Below, one piece after another: positions 57,843-64,000 of a DNA stretch of 64,000 bases. The translations under genes were made by a program, and so were the position numbers. The stretch spans positions 1 through 64,000 of the forward strand of contig NZ_FXZC01000004.1 of the NCBI RefSeq assembly GCF_900169275.1, given 5' to 3'. Position 1 is the stretch's first letter, and every line of letters starts with the position of its first letter. The notes beneath the pieces were generated by a model. It was not told the DNA's origin. It was given only the letters and a program-made list of their open reading frames with translations, and searched no databases. Source of the DNA: Brevibacterium casei CIP 102111. GTDB taxonomy: Bacteria; Actinomycetota; Actinomycetes; Actinomycetales; Brevibacteriaceae.

Positions 57843-59327
57843 ATGACACACCTGACCACGCCCTCCGAGGCCACCCCCGCCGAGGCGGCAGCCCCTGCCG
57901 ATGTCGCCCCGGCAGCCGCCTCGGCGCCCACGACGGCACACGCCCCGCAGCGGACCACCCGCGGATCCCTCCAGGCGAAGCCGCTCACCCTCGACGAACT
58001 GCGCCGACTCACCGAGGCCGGAGAGATCGACACCGTCGTCGTCGCCGTCACCGACGCCCAGGGACGCCTCCAGGGCAAACGGCTGGGCGCACAGTTCTTC
58101 CTCGACGACGTCGCCGGGCACGGCTCCGAGGCCTGCAACTACCTGCTCGCCGTCGACGTCGACATGAACACCGTCGACGGCTACGAGATGTCCTCGTGGG
58201 AGACCGGGTACGGCGACATGGTCATGCAGCCCGACCTCGCGACCCTGCGCCTCATCCCATGGCAGCCGGGCACGGCCATGGTCAACTGCGATCTCTTCTG
58301 GACCACCGGCGCCGAGGTGACCGCCTCCCCCCGGCAGATACTCAAGAAGCAGCTCGACCGCCTCGCCGAGGCGGGGATGAGCGCTCACGTCGGCACCGAA
58401 CTCGAGTTCATCACCTTCGATACGAGCTACGAGGACGCGTTCGCCTCGAAGTACCAGGGGATGACCCCGGCGAACCAGTACAACGTCGACTACTCCCTCC
58501 TCGGCACCGCTAGGATCGAACCGCTGCTGCGCGACATCCGCAACTCGATGGCCGGTGCCGGCCTCTACGTCGAGGGAGCGAAGGGCGAGTGCAACTTCGG
58601 TCAGCACGAGATCACCTTCCGCTATCAGCAGGCGCTCAAGGCCTGCGACGACCACGCGGTCTACAAGAACGGGGCGAAGGAGATCGCCGCCCAGCACGGC
58701 AAGTCGATCACCTTCATGGCGAAGTACGACCAGAAGGAGGGATCGTCGTGCCACATCCACTTAAGCTTCCGATCCGCTGACGGCGACATGGTCATGGCCG
58801 GCGACGGTGAGCACGGCTTCTCCCCACTCATGGAGCACTTCATCGCCGGCCAGCTCGCCTGCATCGAGGACTTCACGTACTTCTTCGCCCCGAACATCAA
58901 CTCCTACAAGCGCTTCGTCGAGGGCTCGTTCGCCCCCACCGCCGTGGCCTGGGGCTTCGACAACCGCACGTGCGCGTTCCGCGTCGTCGGCTCGGGGCCG
59001 TCCCTGCGCGTCGAATGCCGGGTCGGCGGCGCCGACCTCAACCCCTACCTCGCCGCGGCCGCCCTCATCGCCGCCGGCCTCCACGGGATCGAGAACGAAC
59101 TCGAACTCCCGCCGATCACTGAAGGCAACGCGTACACGACCGATGCGAAGCGCCTGCCGACGACGCTCACCGGGGCCCGCGACCTGCTCGAAACCTCCGA
59201 GATCGCCAAGGCGGCCTTCGGAGACGACGTCGTGCGCCACTACGTCCATGCCGCCGATGTCGAACTCGACGCCTACAATGCGACCGTGACCGACTGGGAG
59301 AGGATCCGTGGCTTCGAACGACTCTGA
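57843..59327 (+). CDS. Glutamine-synthetase-like gamma-glutamyl-amine ligase
   Basis: A 494-residue GS-fold ligase, related to PuuA, GlnA3/GlnA4 and IpuC, which join glutamate to amines. It has an extra Ala/Pro-rich N-terminus of ~40 residues. Active-site motifs are kept: VGTELEFITF, GAKGECNFGQHEI, SSCHIHLSF and FDNRTCAFRVVGSG. The Asp50-type residue for ammonium binding of true GS is not in its usual context (GYEMSSWETGYGDM). The amine may be ethanolamine, a polyamine or another short amine. Last codons overlap the next gene by 20 bp. Confidence 0.9.
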   Translation: MTHLTTPSEATPAEAAAPADVAPAAASAPTTAHAPQRTTRGSLQAKPLTLDELRRLTEAGEIDTVVVAVTDAQGRLQGKRLGAQFFLDDVAGHGSEACNYLLAVDVDMNTVDGYEMSSWETGYGDMVMQPDLATLRLIPWQPGTAMVNCDLFWTTGAEVTASPRQILKKQLDRLAEAGMSAHVGTELEFITFDTSYEDAFASKYQGMTPANQYNVDYSLLGTARIEPLLRDIRNSMAGAGLYVEGAKGECNFGQHEITFRYQQALKACDDHAVYKNGAKEIAAQHGKSITFMAKYDQKEGSSCHIHLSFRSADGDMVMAGDGEHGFSPLMEHFIAGQLACIEDFTYFFAPNINSYKRFVEGSFAPTAVAWGFDNRTCAFRVVGSGPSLRVECRVGGADLNPYLAAAALIAAGLHGIENELELPPITEGNAYTTDAKRLPTTLTGARDLLETSEIAKAAFGDDVVRHYVHAADVELDAYNATVTDWERIRGFERL

Positions 59328-60096
59328 GAGGGCAGGCGCCGCCCCGGTCATCGCGATCACCTCGTACATGCAGCAGGCCCAGTGGGGAGTCTGGGACGCC
59401 GAGGCGGCCCTCATCCCCGCCGACTACGTCCGGATGGTCGCGGGGTGCGGGGCGATCCCCGTCCTCCTGCCCCCGCACGGGCAGACGCCCGAGGTCCTCG
59501 ACCGCGTCGACGGCCTCCTCATCGCAGGCGGTGCCGATGTCGCCGCCGAGGCGTACGGGCAGACCCCGCACGAGCGCACCGGCTCCCAGCCCTTCCGCGA
59601 CGAGTCCGAGTTCCTCCTCTTCCGCGGGGCGCGGGAGCGCGGGCTGCCCGTCCTCGGCATCTGCCGGGGCCTCCAGGTCATCACCGTGGCCACCGGGGGC
59701 ACCCTCATCCAGCACCTGCCCGAGGTCGTCGGGCACTCCGACTACCAGCCGAGCCCCGGCGTCTACGGCGAGGTCGCAGTGACGACGGAGCCGGGCACCC
59801 TCGCCCGGGCCATCCTCGGGGAGTCGGCGACGGCACCCTGCTATCACCATCAGGCCGTCGACCGCCTCGGCGAGGGATTCGTCGTCACCGCCCGCAGTCC
59901 CGAGGGACTCATCGAGGCCATCGAACCCGACCCTGCCGACTCTGCGGAGACCGGCGAGGACGGGTGGCTGTTCGCGGTGCAGTGGCACCCCGAGCACAAC
60001 CCGGACGACGCCCGCGTCGTCTCAGCCCTCGTCGACGCGGCGAGGGAGCGGATGAGCGGGACCGGGGTCCGCCTCGGCGAGAGGATCACAACGTGA
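59308..60096 (+). CDS. Gamma-glutamyl amide hydrolase, PuuD-like (class I GATase)
   Basis: A 262-residue class I amidotransferase-fold hydrolase. Nucleophile Cys in VLGICRGLQVITV, and catalytic His/Glu in FAVQWHPEHNPDD. PuuD-type enzymes cleave gamma-glutamyl-GABA, so here it should release the oxidised amine product from glutamate. GTG 59308 has AGAGG 4 nt upstream and lies inside the ligase gene, a tight translational link. Confidence 0.9.
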   Translation: MASNDSERAGAAPVIAITSYMQQAQWGVWDAEAALIPADYVRMVAGCGAIPVLLPPHGQTPEVLDRVDGLLIAGGADVAAEAYGQTPHERTGSQPFRDESEFLLFRGARERGLPVLGICRGLQVITVATGGTLIQHLPEVVGHSDYQPSPGVYGEVAVTTEPGTLARAILGESATAPCYHHQAVDRLGEGFVVTARSPEGLIEAIEPDPADSAETGEDGWLFAVQWHPEHNPDDARVVSALVDAARERMSGTGVRLGERITT

Positions 60097-60110
60097 AGGA
60101 GAGCAGTGAC

Positions 60111-61478
60111 GTGAGTACGTTCACCGTCGTCAACCCGGCCAATGAGGAGGCGATCGCCGAGGTGGAGCTCGCCGATGTCGACGCCACCGACGCCGCAATC
60201 GCGAAGGCGCAGACGGCCTTCGACGAGTGGCGGAAGGTCGCCCCCGGTGACCGGGCGCGGCTGCTGCGGCGCTTCGCCGACGCTGTCGACGGGGCGATCG
60301 ACGAACTCGCCGCCCTCGAGGTCGCCAACGCCGGGCACACGATCTCGAACGCGACGTGGGAGGCGGGCAACGTCCGTGACGTCATCGAGTACTTCGCGGC
60401 GATGCCCGAACGCCTCTTCGGCCGGCAGATCCCCGTCGACGGGGGAGTGAACATCACCTTCGCCGAACCGCTCGGGGTCGTCGGGGTCATCGTGCCGTGG
60501 AACTTCCCGATGCCGATCGCCTCGTGGGGGTTCGCCCCCGCGCTCGCCGCCGGCAACACCGTCGTCCTCAAACCGGCCGAGATCACCCCGCTCACGGCGA
60601 TCCGCATCGGCGAACTCGCCCGCGAAGCCGGGATCCCCGAGGGTGTGCTCACCATCATCCCCGGCAAGGGATCTGTCGTCGGCGAACGCTTCGTCACCCA
60701 TCCGGCCGTGCGGAAGATCGTCTTCACCGGCTCCACCGAGGTGGGCAAGCGGATCATGGCCGGCTGTGCGGCGCAGGTGAAGAACCTCACCCTCGAACTC
60801 GGCGGCAAGAACTCGAACATCGTCTTCGACGACGCCGACATCGCCGCCGCTGCGGCCGCGGCCCCCGGGGGCGTCTTCGACAACTCGGGACAGGACTGCT
60901 GCTCTCGCTCGCGGCTGCTCGTCCAAAGGGGGATCTATGACGAGTTCATGGCCGCCCTCGAGGAGTCCGTCGGAGACTTCGCCGCCGCCGATCCGACGCT
61001 TCCGGACACGGCGATGGGACCGCTGGTCACCGCGGCGCACCGGGACAAGGTCGCCTCCTACGTCGCCGCCGGCGAGGTCGCGTTCCGGGGAACGGCACCG
61101 GAGGGACCGGGGTTCTGGTTCCCGCCGACCGTGCTCACCCCGGCTTCGACCTCCACCGCTGACTTCACGGAGGAGATCTTCGGTCCCGTCCTCTCGGTCG
61201 TGCCCTTCGACACCGAGGCCGACGCCCTGCGGATCGCCAACGACACCGAGTACGGGCTCTCGGGCTCGATCTGGACGAACAGCCTCGACCGGGCGATGCG
61301 GGTCTCCCGCGGGGTCGAGGCCGGGAACCTCTCGGTGAACTCGCACGCCTCGGTCCGGTACTGGACGCCGTTCGGCGGGTTCAAGCAGTCCGGGCTCGGC
61401 CGCGAGCTCGGCCCCGACGCGGTCGCGTCATTCACGGAAGTCAAGAACGTCTTCTTCGCGACCCGGCCGGGGGAGTGA
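60111..61478 (+). CDS. Aldehyde dehydrogenase
   Basis: A 455-residue NAD(P)-dependent aldehyde dehydrogenase. Cofactor region GVIVPWNFPMPIASW and FTGSTEVGKRI; catalytic Glu in LELGGKNSNIVF; catalytic Cys in FDNSGQDCCSRSRLLV, a doubled Cys. It should oxidise the gamma-glutamylated aldehyde to the acid. I chose GTG 60111 (VSTFTVVNPANEE, the usual family opening; GGAG 9 nt upstream); GTG 60093 overlaps the previous stop (GTGA) and adds six residues. Confidence 0.9.
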   Translation: MSTFTVVNPANEEAIAEVELADVDATDAAIAKAQTAFDEWRKVAPGDRARLLRRFADAVDGAIDELAALEVANAGHTISNATWEAGNVRDVIEYFAAMPERLFGRQIPVDGGVNITFAEPLGVVGVIVPWNFPMPIASWGFAPALAAGNTVVLKPAEITPLTAIRIGELAREAGIPEGVLTIIPGKGSVVGERFVTHPAVRKIVFTGSTEVGKRIMAGCAAQVKNLTLELGGKNSNIVFDDADIAAAAAAAPGGVFDNSGQDCCSRSRLLVQRGIYDEFMAALEESVGDFAAADPTLPDTAMGPLVTAAHRDKVASYVAAGEVAFRGTAPEGPGFWFPPTVLTPASTSTADFTEEIFGPVLSVVPFDTEADALRIANDTEYGLSGSIWTNSLDRAMRVSRGVEAGNLSVNSHASVRYWTPFGGFKQSGLGRELGPDAVASFTEVKNVFFATRPGE

Positions 61479-61481
61479 GCC

Positions 61482-61525
61482 GGGCTCGGCGAGTGAGGCT
61501 CGTGCGTCCGGCACACTCCGAGCCC
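61482..61525. terminator. Weak hairpin after the aldehyde dehydrogenase
   Basis: GGGCTCGG and CCGAGCCC (perfect) are separated by 28 nt; may attenuate reading into the SDR gene. Confidence 0.35.
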
Positions 61526-61581
61526 AACTGACCCACCGCATCATCTGATCCACCAACTCAGACACATCACCAAGGAGAACC

Positions 61582-62358
61582 ATGACCACAGCGGCAACCC
61601 GACTCAAGGACAAGGTCTGCGTCATCACCGGCGGTGCCTCGGGCATCGGGCTGGCGAGCGCGAAGCGGCTCGCCGAAGAGGGCGCGAAGGTCGTCATCGC
61701 CGACCTCGACGAGGCTCGCGGCCAGGAGGTCGCCGAGGAACTCGGCGGGCTCTTCGTCCGCGTCAACGTCGCCGACGAGGAGGATGTGAAGAACCTCTTC
61801 GACACCACCGTCGAGCACTACGGCCGGGTCGACGTCGCGTTCAACAACGCCGGCATCAACCCCACCGAGGACAATTCGATCCTCACGACCGACCTCGCCG
61901 CGTGGCAGAAGGTCCAGACGGTCAACCTCACCTCGGTCTTCCTCTGCTGCAAGTACGCGCTCACCCACATGGTCAGGCAGGGGTCGGGATCGGTCATCAA
62001 CACCGCATCGTTCGTCGCCCTCATGGGGGCCGCCACCTCGCAGATCTCCTACTCGGCCTCGAAGGGCGGGGTGCTCTCGATGAGCCGAGAACTCGGGGTC
62101 CAGTTCGCCAAGGACGGCATCCGCGTCAACGCCCTGTGTCCCGGACCGGTGAACACGCCGCTGCTCCAGGAGCTCTTCGCCGCCGACCCCGTGCAGGCTC
62201 AGCGCCGCCTCGTCCACGTGCCCAGCGGCCGCTTCGGTGAGCCCGAGGAGATCGCCGCGGCCGTGGCGTTTCTCGCCAGCGACGATTCGACGTTCGTCAA
62301 CGCCTCCACGTTCACCGTCGACGGCGGCATCACCTCGGCGTACGTCACTGCGGAGTGA
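61582..62358 (+). CDS. Short-chain dehydrogenase/reductase
   Basis: A 258-residue classical SDR: TGGASGIGLASAKRL cofactor motif, NNAGINP, the Ser of NTASFVALMG, and YSASKGGV with the catalytic Tyr and Lys; PGPVNTPLL follows. An Asp at the end of strand 2 (IADLDEARG) favours NAD. In the cluster it could oxidise the alcohol of a gamma-glutamylated amino alcohol such as ethanolamine, ahead of the aldehyde dehydrogenase. AAGGAG precedes the ATG. Confidence 0.9.
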   Translation: MTTAATRLKDKVCVITGGASGIGLASAKRLAEEGAKVVIADLDEARGQEVAEELGGLFVRVNVADEEDVKNLFDTTVEHYGRVDVAFNNAGINPTEDNSILTTDLAAWQKVQTVNLTSVFLCCKYALTHMVRQGSGSVINTASFVALMGAATSQISYSASKGGVLSMSRELGVQFAKDGIRVNALCPGPVNTPLLQELFAADPVQAQRRLVHVPSGRFGEPEEIAAAVAFLASDDSTFVNASTFTVDGGITSAYVTAE

Positions 62359-62389
62359 GGGCGGCGGCTGAGTTGGGGCGTGCGGGGCT

Positions 62390-62457
62390 CTCGGTCAAGC
62401 CGGAGCGCACTTTTCGGGCGTTCCTCGCATCGCAAAGTGCTCGCCGGCTTGACCGAG
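62390..62457. promoter_or_regulatory. 68-nt nested palindrome before the amidotransferase gene
   Basis: Outer arms CTCGGTCAAGCCGG (62390-62403) and CCGGCTTGACCGAG (62444-62457) are perfect, 14 bp. Inside, GCACTTT (62407-62413) and AAAGTGC (62434-62440) pair as well, around a 20-nt loop. The structure ends 12 nt before the ATG at 62470, so it would form in the mRNA leader next to the ribosome binding site. No T-run follows. Confidence 0.75.
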
Positions 62458-62469
62458 GAGAATGAGGCC

Positions 62470-63228
62470 ATGGCAGACGTGAGGATTCTCGTCATCGAAC
62501 ACGAGAAAGGCACCGGTCCTGAACGCTTCGGGCAGTGGCTCGAGGAGGCCGGCGCCGAGGTGGTCGTCGTCCGTCCGTACCTCGGCGAGGCGATCCCGGC
62601 CCCCGGCGACTACGCTGCGCTCCTCGTCCTCGGCGGCGCCGCAGGTCCCCTCGAGGACACGGCGAATCCGTGGTTTCCGCAGGTGAGGGAGCTGCTGCAG
62701 CGCTCTGCTGGCGGTGAGTTCCCGAGCTTCAACGTCTGCCTCGGCGGGGAGCTGCTCGCCGCGGCCACGGACGCGCGGATCTCCCGGCGGGAGCGCCCGC
62801 AGATCGGGATCTACGATCTCCGCACCACCTCGGCGGGGGAGTCGGACCCGGTCTTCGCCGCACTCGCCGGACGGACGCTGCCCTCGGTGCTCTTCCATCA
62901 GGAGGAGATGAGCCTGCCGGAGGGTGCGGAACTCCTCGTCACCGGCTCGGACGCGCCTGTGCAGGGGTTCCGGGTCGGCGAGTTCGCGTGGGGGACGCAG
63001 TTCCACCCGGAGACCGACGCCGTGCAGATCGCCCGCTGGCTGTCCTCGGACTCGGTCCCGCTGCCCGAGGGGAAGACGGCCGAGTCGATCGTCGAGGAGG
63101 TCCGCGCCGCCGACGCGGAGCTCATCGCGTGGGGCCGCGAGCTCGCGCAGAGATTCGTCGAGTATCTGCGCAGGCGAGAGGGCCGAAACGGCGCTGGGGC
63201 GGATGACGTCAACCTGACAACGAGCTGA
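62470..63228 (+). CDS. Class I glutamine amidotransferase-like protein
   Basis: A 252-residue class I GATase-fold protein. The putative nucleophile is the Cys of PSFNVCLGGELLAAA, with Asn where most members have Gly before the Val-Cys; the His/Glu pair is in WGTQFHPETDAV. Related proteins are annotated as GMP synthase-like or gamma-glutamyl hydrolase-like. It may be a second hydrolase of the pathway. ATG 62470 follows GAGG by 2-3 nt and GAGGAG by 9 nt. The large palindrome lies directly upstream. Confidence 0.85.
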   Translation: MADVRILVIEHEKGTGPERFGQWLEEAGAEVVVVRPYLGEAIPAPGDYAALLVLGGAAGPLEDTANPWFPQVRELLQRSAGGEFPSFNVCLGGELLAAATDARISRRERPQIGIYDLRTTSAGESDPVFAALAGRTLPSVLFHQEEMSLPEGAELLVTGSDAPVQGFRVGEFAWGTQFHPETDAVQIARWLSSDSVPLPEGKTAESIVEEVRAADAELIAWGRELAQRFVEYLRRREGRNGAGADDVNLTTS

Positions 63229-63242
63229 GCGCTTGTTAGGTT
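63211..63242 (+). promoter_or_regulatory. Promoter with inverted repeat before the alanine symporter gene
   Basis: CTGACA (63214-63219), 17 bp, TAGGTT (63237-63242). The same segment is an imperfect inverted repeat, AACCTGACAA-N12-TTGTTAGGTT (one mismatch), so both promoter boxes lie in the arms. It overlaps the stop codon of the amidotransferase gene. Confidence 0.5.
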
Positions 63243-63303
63243 GATGCTGGGTGCCGGTCCCGGACCGATCCTCCGGACGAATCCCTCACTCGCACCCGTG
63301 CGC

Positions 63304-64000
63304 ATGAATTCCATAACTGAACACCTGTCCCAGCTCTCGGCCGTCGAGGCCCCGACCGGCACACTCCAGGCCGCCGACACAGTGCAGGCCGCCGGAATCG
63401 ACCAGGCGATCGAGTCCTTCCTCGGGCCGATCGCGCAGACCTTCAGCAGCATCGTCTTCTTCGAGCTGCGCATCGGCGACCTCGGCATCCCGCTCATCGT
63501 CGTCTGGCTCATGGCCGCCGCGGTCTTCCTCACGATCTACCTCCGCTTCCAGCCGGTCACAGGTCTGAAGTACTCGCTCGGCATCATCCGCGGACGCTTC
63601 ACCCGCAAAACCGACCCCGGTCAGGTCTCGAGCTTCCAGGCGCTCGCCACCGAGCTCTCGGGCACCGTGGGCCTGGGCAACATCGCGGGTGTGGCCGTGG
63701 CGATCACGGTCGGCGGACCGGGCGCTGCGCTGTGGATCATCATCTTCGGCTTCTTCGCGATGACGGTGAAGATGGCCGAGGCGACGCTGGGTGTGAAGTA
63801 CCGGCGCATCAACGACGACGGCACGGTCGCCGGCGGGCCGATGTACTACCTCCGCGACGGACTCGCCGAGATCGGAGGCCCGAAGCTCGGGAAGTTCTTA
63901 GCCGCGTTCTACGCCCTCACCGCGGTCATCGGCGTCATCGGTGCCGGCAACCTGTTCCAGGCGAACCAGGCGGCGTCGATCCTCGTCGGCGCCACCGGGG
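63304..64000 (+). CDS. Alanine/glycine:cation symporter (AGCS), 3' end outside window
   Basis: The first 232 codons of an AGCS-family sodium/alanine symporter; the gene runs past 64000. Seen: VTGLKYSLGIIRGRF, SSFQALATELSGTVGLGNIAGVA (the AGCS signature, cited in part: ELSGTVGLGNIAGV), and GGPMYYLRDGL. The N-terminal ~45 residues are a Gln/Ala/Glu-rich extension. ATG 63304 has no Shine-Dalgarno; GTG 63298 is in frame too. It has its own promoter at 63214-63242. Confidence 0.9.
   Translation, partial: MNSITEHLSQLSAVEAPTGTLQAADTVQAAGIDQAIESFLGPIAQTFSSIVFFELRIGDLGIPLIVVWLMAAAVFLTIYLRFQPVTGLKYSLGIIRGRFTRKTDPGQVSSFQALATELSGTVGLGNIAGVAVAITVGGPGAALWIIIFGFFAMTVKMAEATLGVKYRRINDDGTVAGGPMYYLRDGLAEIGGPKLGKFLAAFYALTAVIGVIGAGNLFQANQAASILVGATG

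Overview
The window is high-GC DNA with actinobacterial gene content and codon use, most likely from a Micrococcales bacterium. The strongest taxonomic marker is the block ppiA - rhomboid - crgA - class E sortase - anthranilate/aminodeoxychorismate synthase component II - pknB - pknA - pbpA - rodA - pstP - fhaB - fhaA - tRNA-Leu(CAG) at 18.7-34.1 kb. In Mycobacterium the same block lies near the replication origin. The genus cannot be fixed from this sequence; Brevibacterium-like is a guess.

Layout. 0-3.5 kb: the end of an IS3-type insertion sequence that has cut the 3' end of a DUF222-HNH (13E12-type) gene, followed by repeat-rich non-coding DNA. 3.5-9.8 kb: a drug-efflux-like MFS transporter with its TetR repressor and a clear operator, a DUF5808 protein, VOC and DUF488 proteins, a DyP peroxidase, a RibD-like reductase and a membrane protein. 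9.9-17.7 kb: a tricorn-type protease, argS translationally coupled to a CynX-type transporter, and a GlcD-like FAD oxidase. 17.8-34.1 kb: the cell-envelope and division block, in which pknA-pbpA-rodA-pstP-fhaB-fhaA are joined by 4-bp stop/start overlaps. 34.2-48.9 kb: accessory genes with their own regulators (AraC with NmrA and DUF1772; TetR with DUF1772; MarR with VOC), two M50-like membrane proteases, a lipoprotein, an actinobacterial Pol I-like polymerase, a zinc alcohol dehydrogenase, a VanZ protein, a methyltransferase-like membrane protein, a PhzF protein and a HAD phosphatase. 49.2-51.7 kb: a second, intact DUF222-HNH gene. 51.9-64.0 kb: a purine permease opposite 8-oxoguanine deaminase, then a GntR-controlled cluster (amine/amino-acid permease, glutamine-synthetase-like ligase, gamma-glutamyl hydrolase, aldehyde dehydrogenase, SDR, a second class I amidotransferase) and an alanine/sodium symporter cut by the window edge.

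How the genes work together. The central block couples peptidoglycan synthesis (RodA, PbpA) to Ser/Thr phosphorylation (PknA, PknB, PstP, FhaA, FhaB) and to division (CrgA). The right-hand cluster has every step expected for degrading an amine as its gamma-glutamyl derivative: uptake, ligation to glutamate, oxidation, hydrolysis.

Structure beyond genes. (1) A cluster of DnaA-box-like 9-mers lies between the convergent 3' ends of the rhomboid gene and crgA. (2) The decamer GCCGAGGCGG occurs 29 times by hand count, far above base-composition expectation. (3) Many spacers are built from short tandem repeats with 16-21 bp periods. (4) A recurring -10 hexamer placed 6-7 bp before the ATG suggests leaderless mRNAs. 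(5) A 68-nt nested palindrome precedes the second amidotransferase gene. No CRISPR array, rRNA or prophage was seen.
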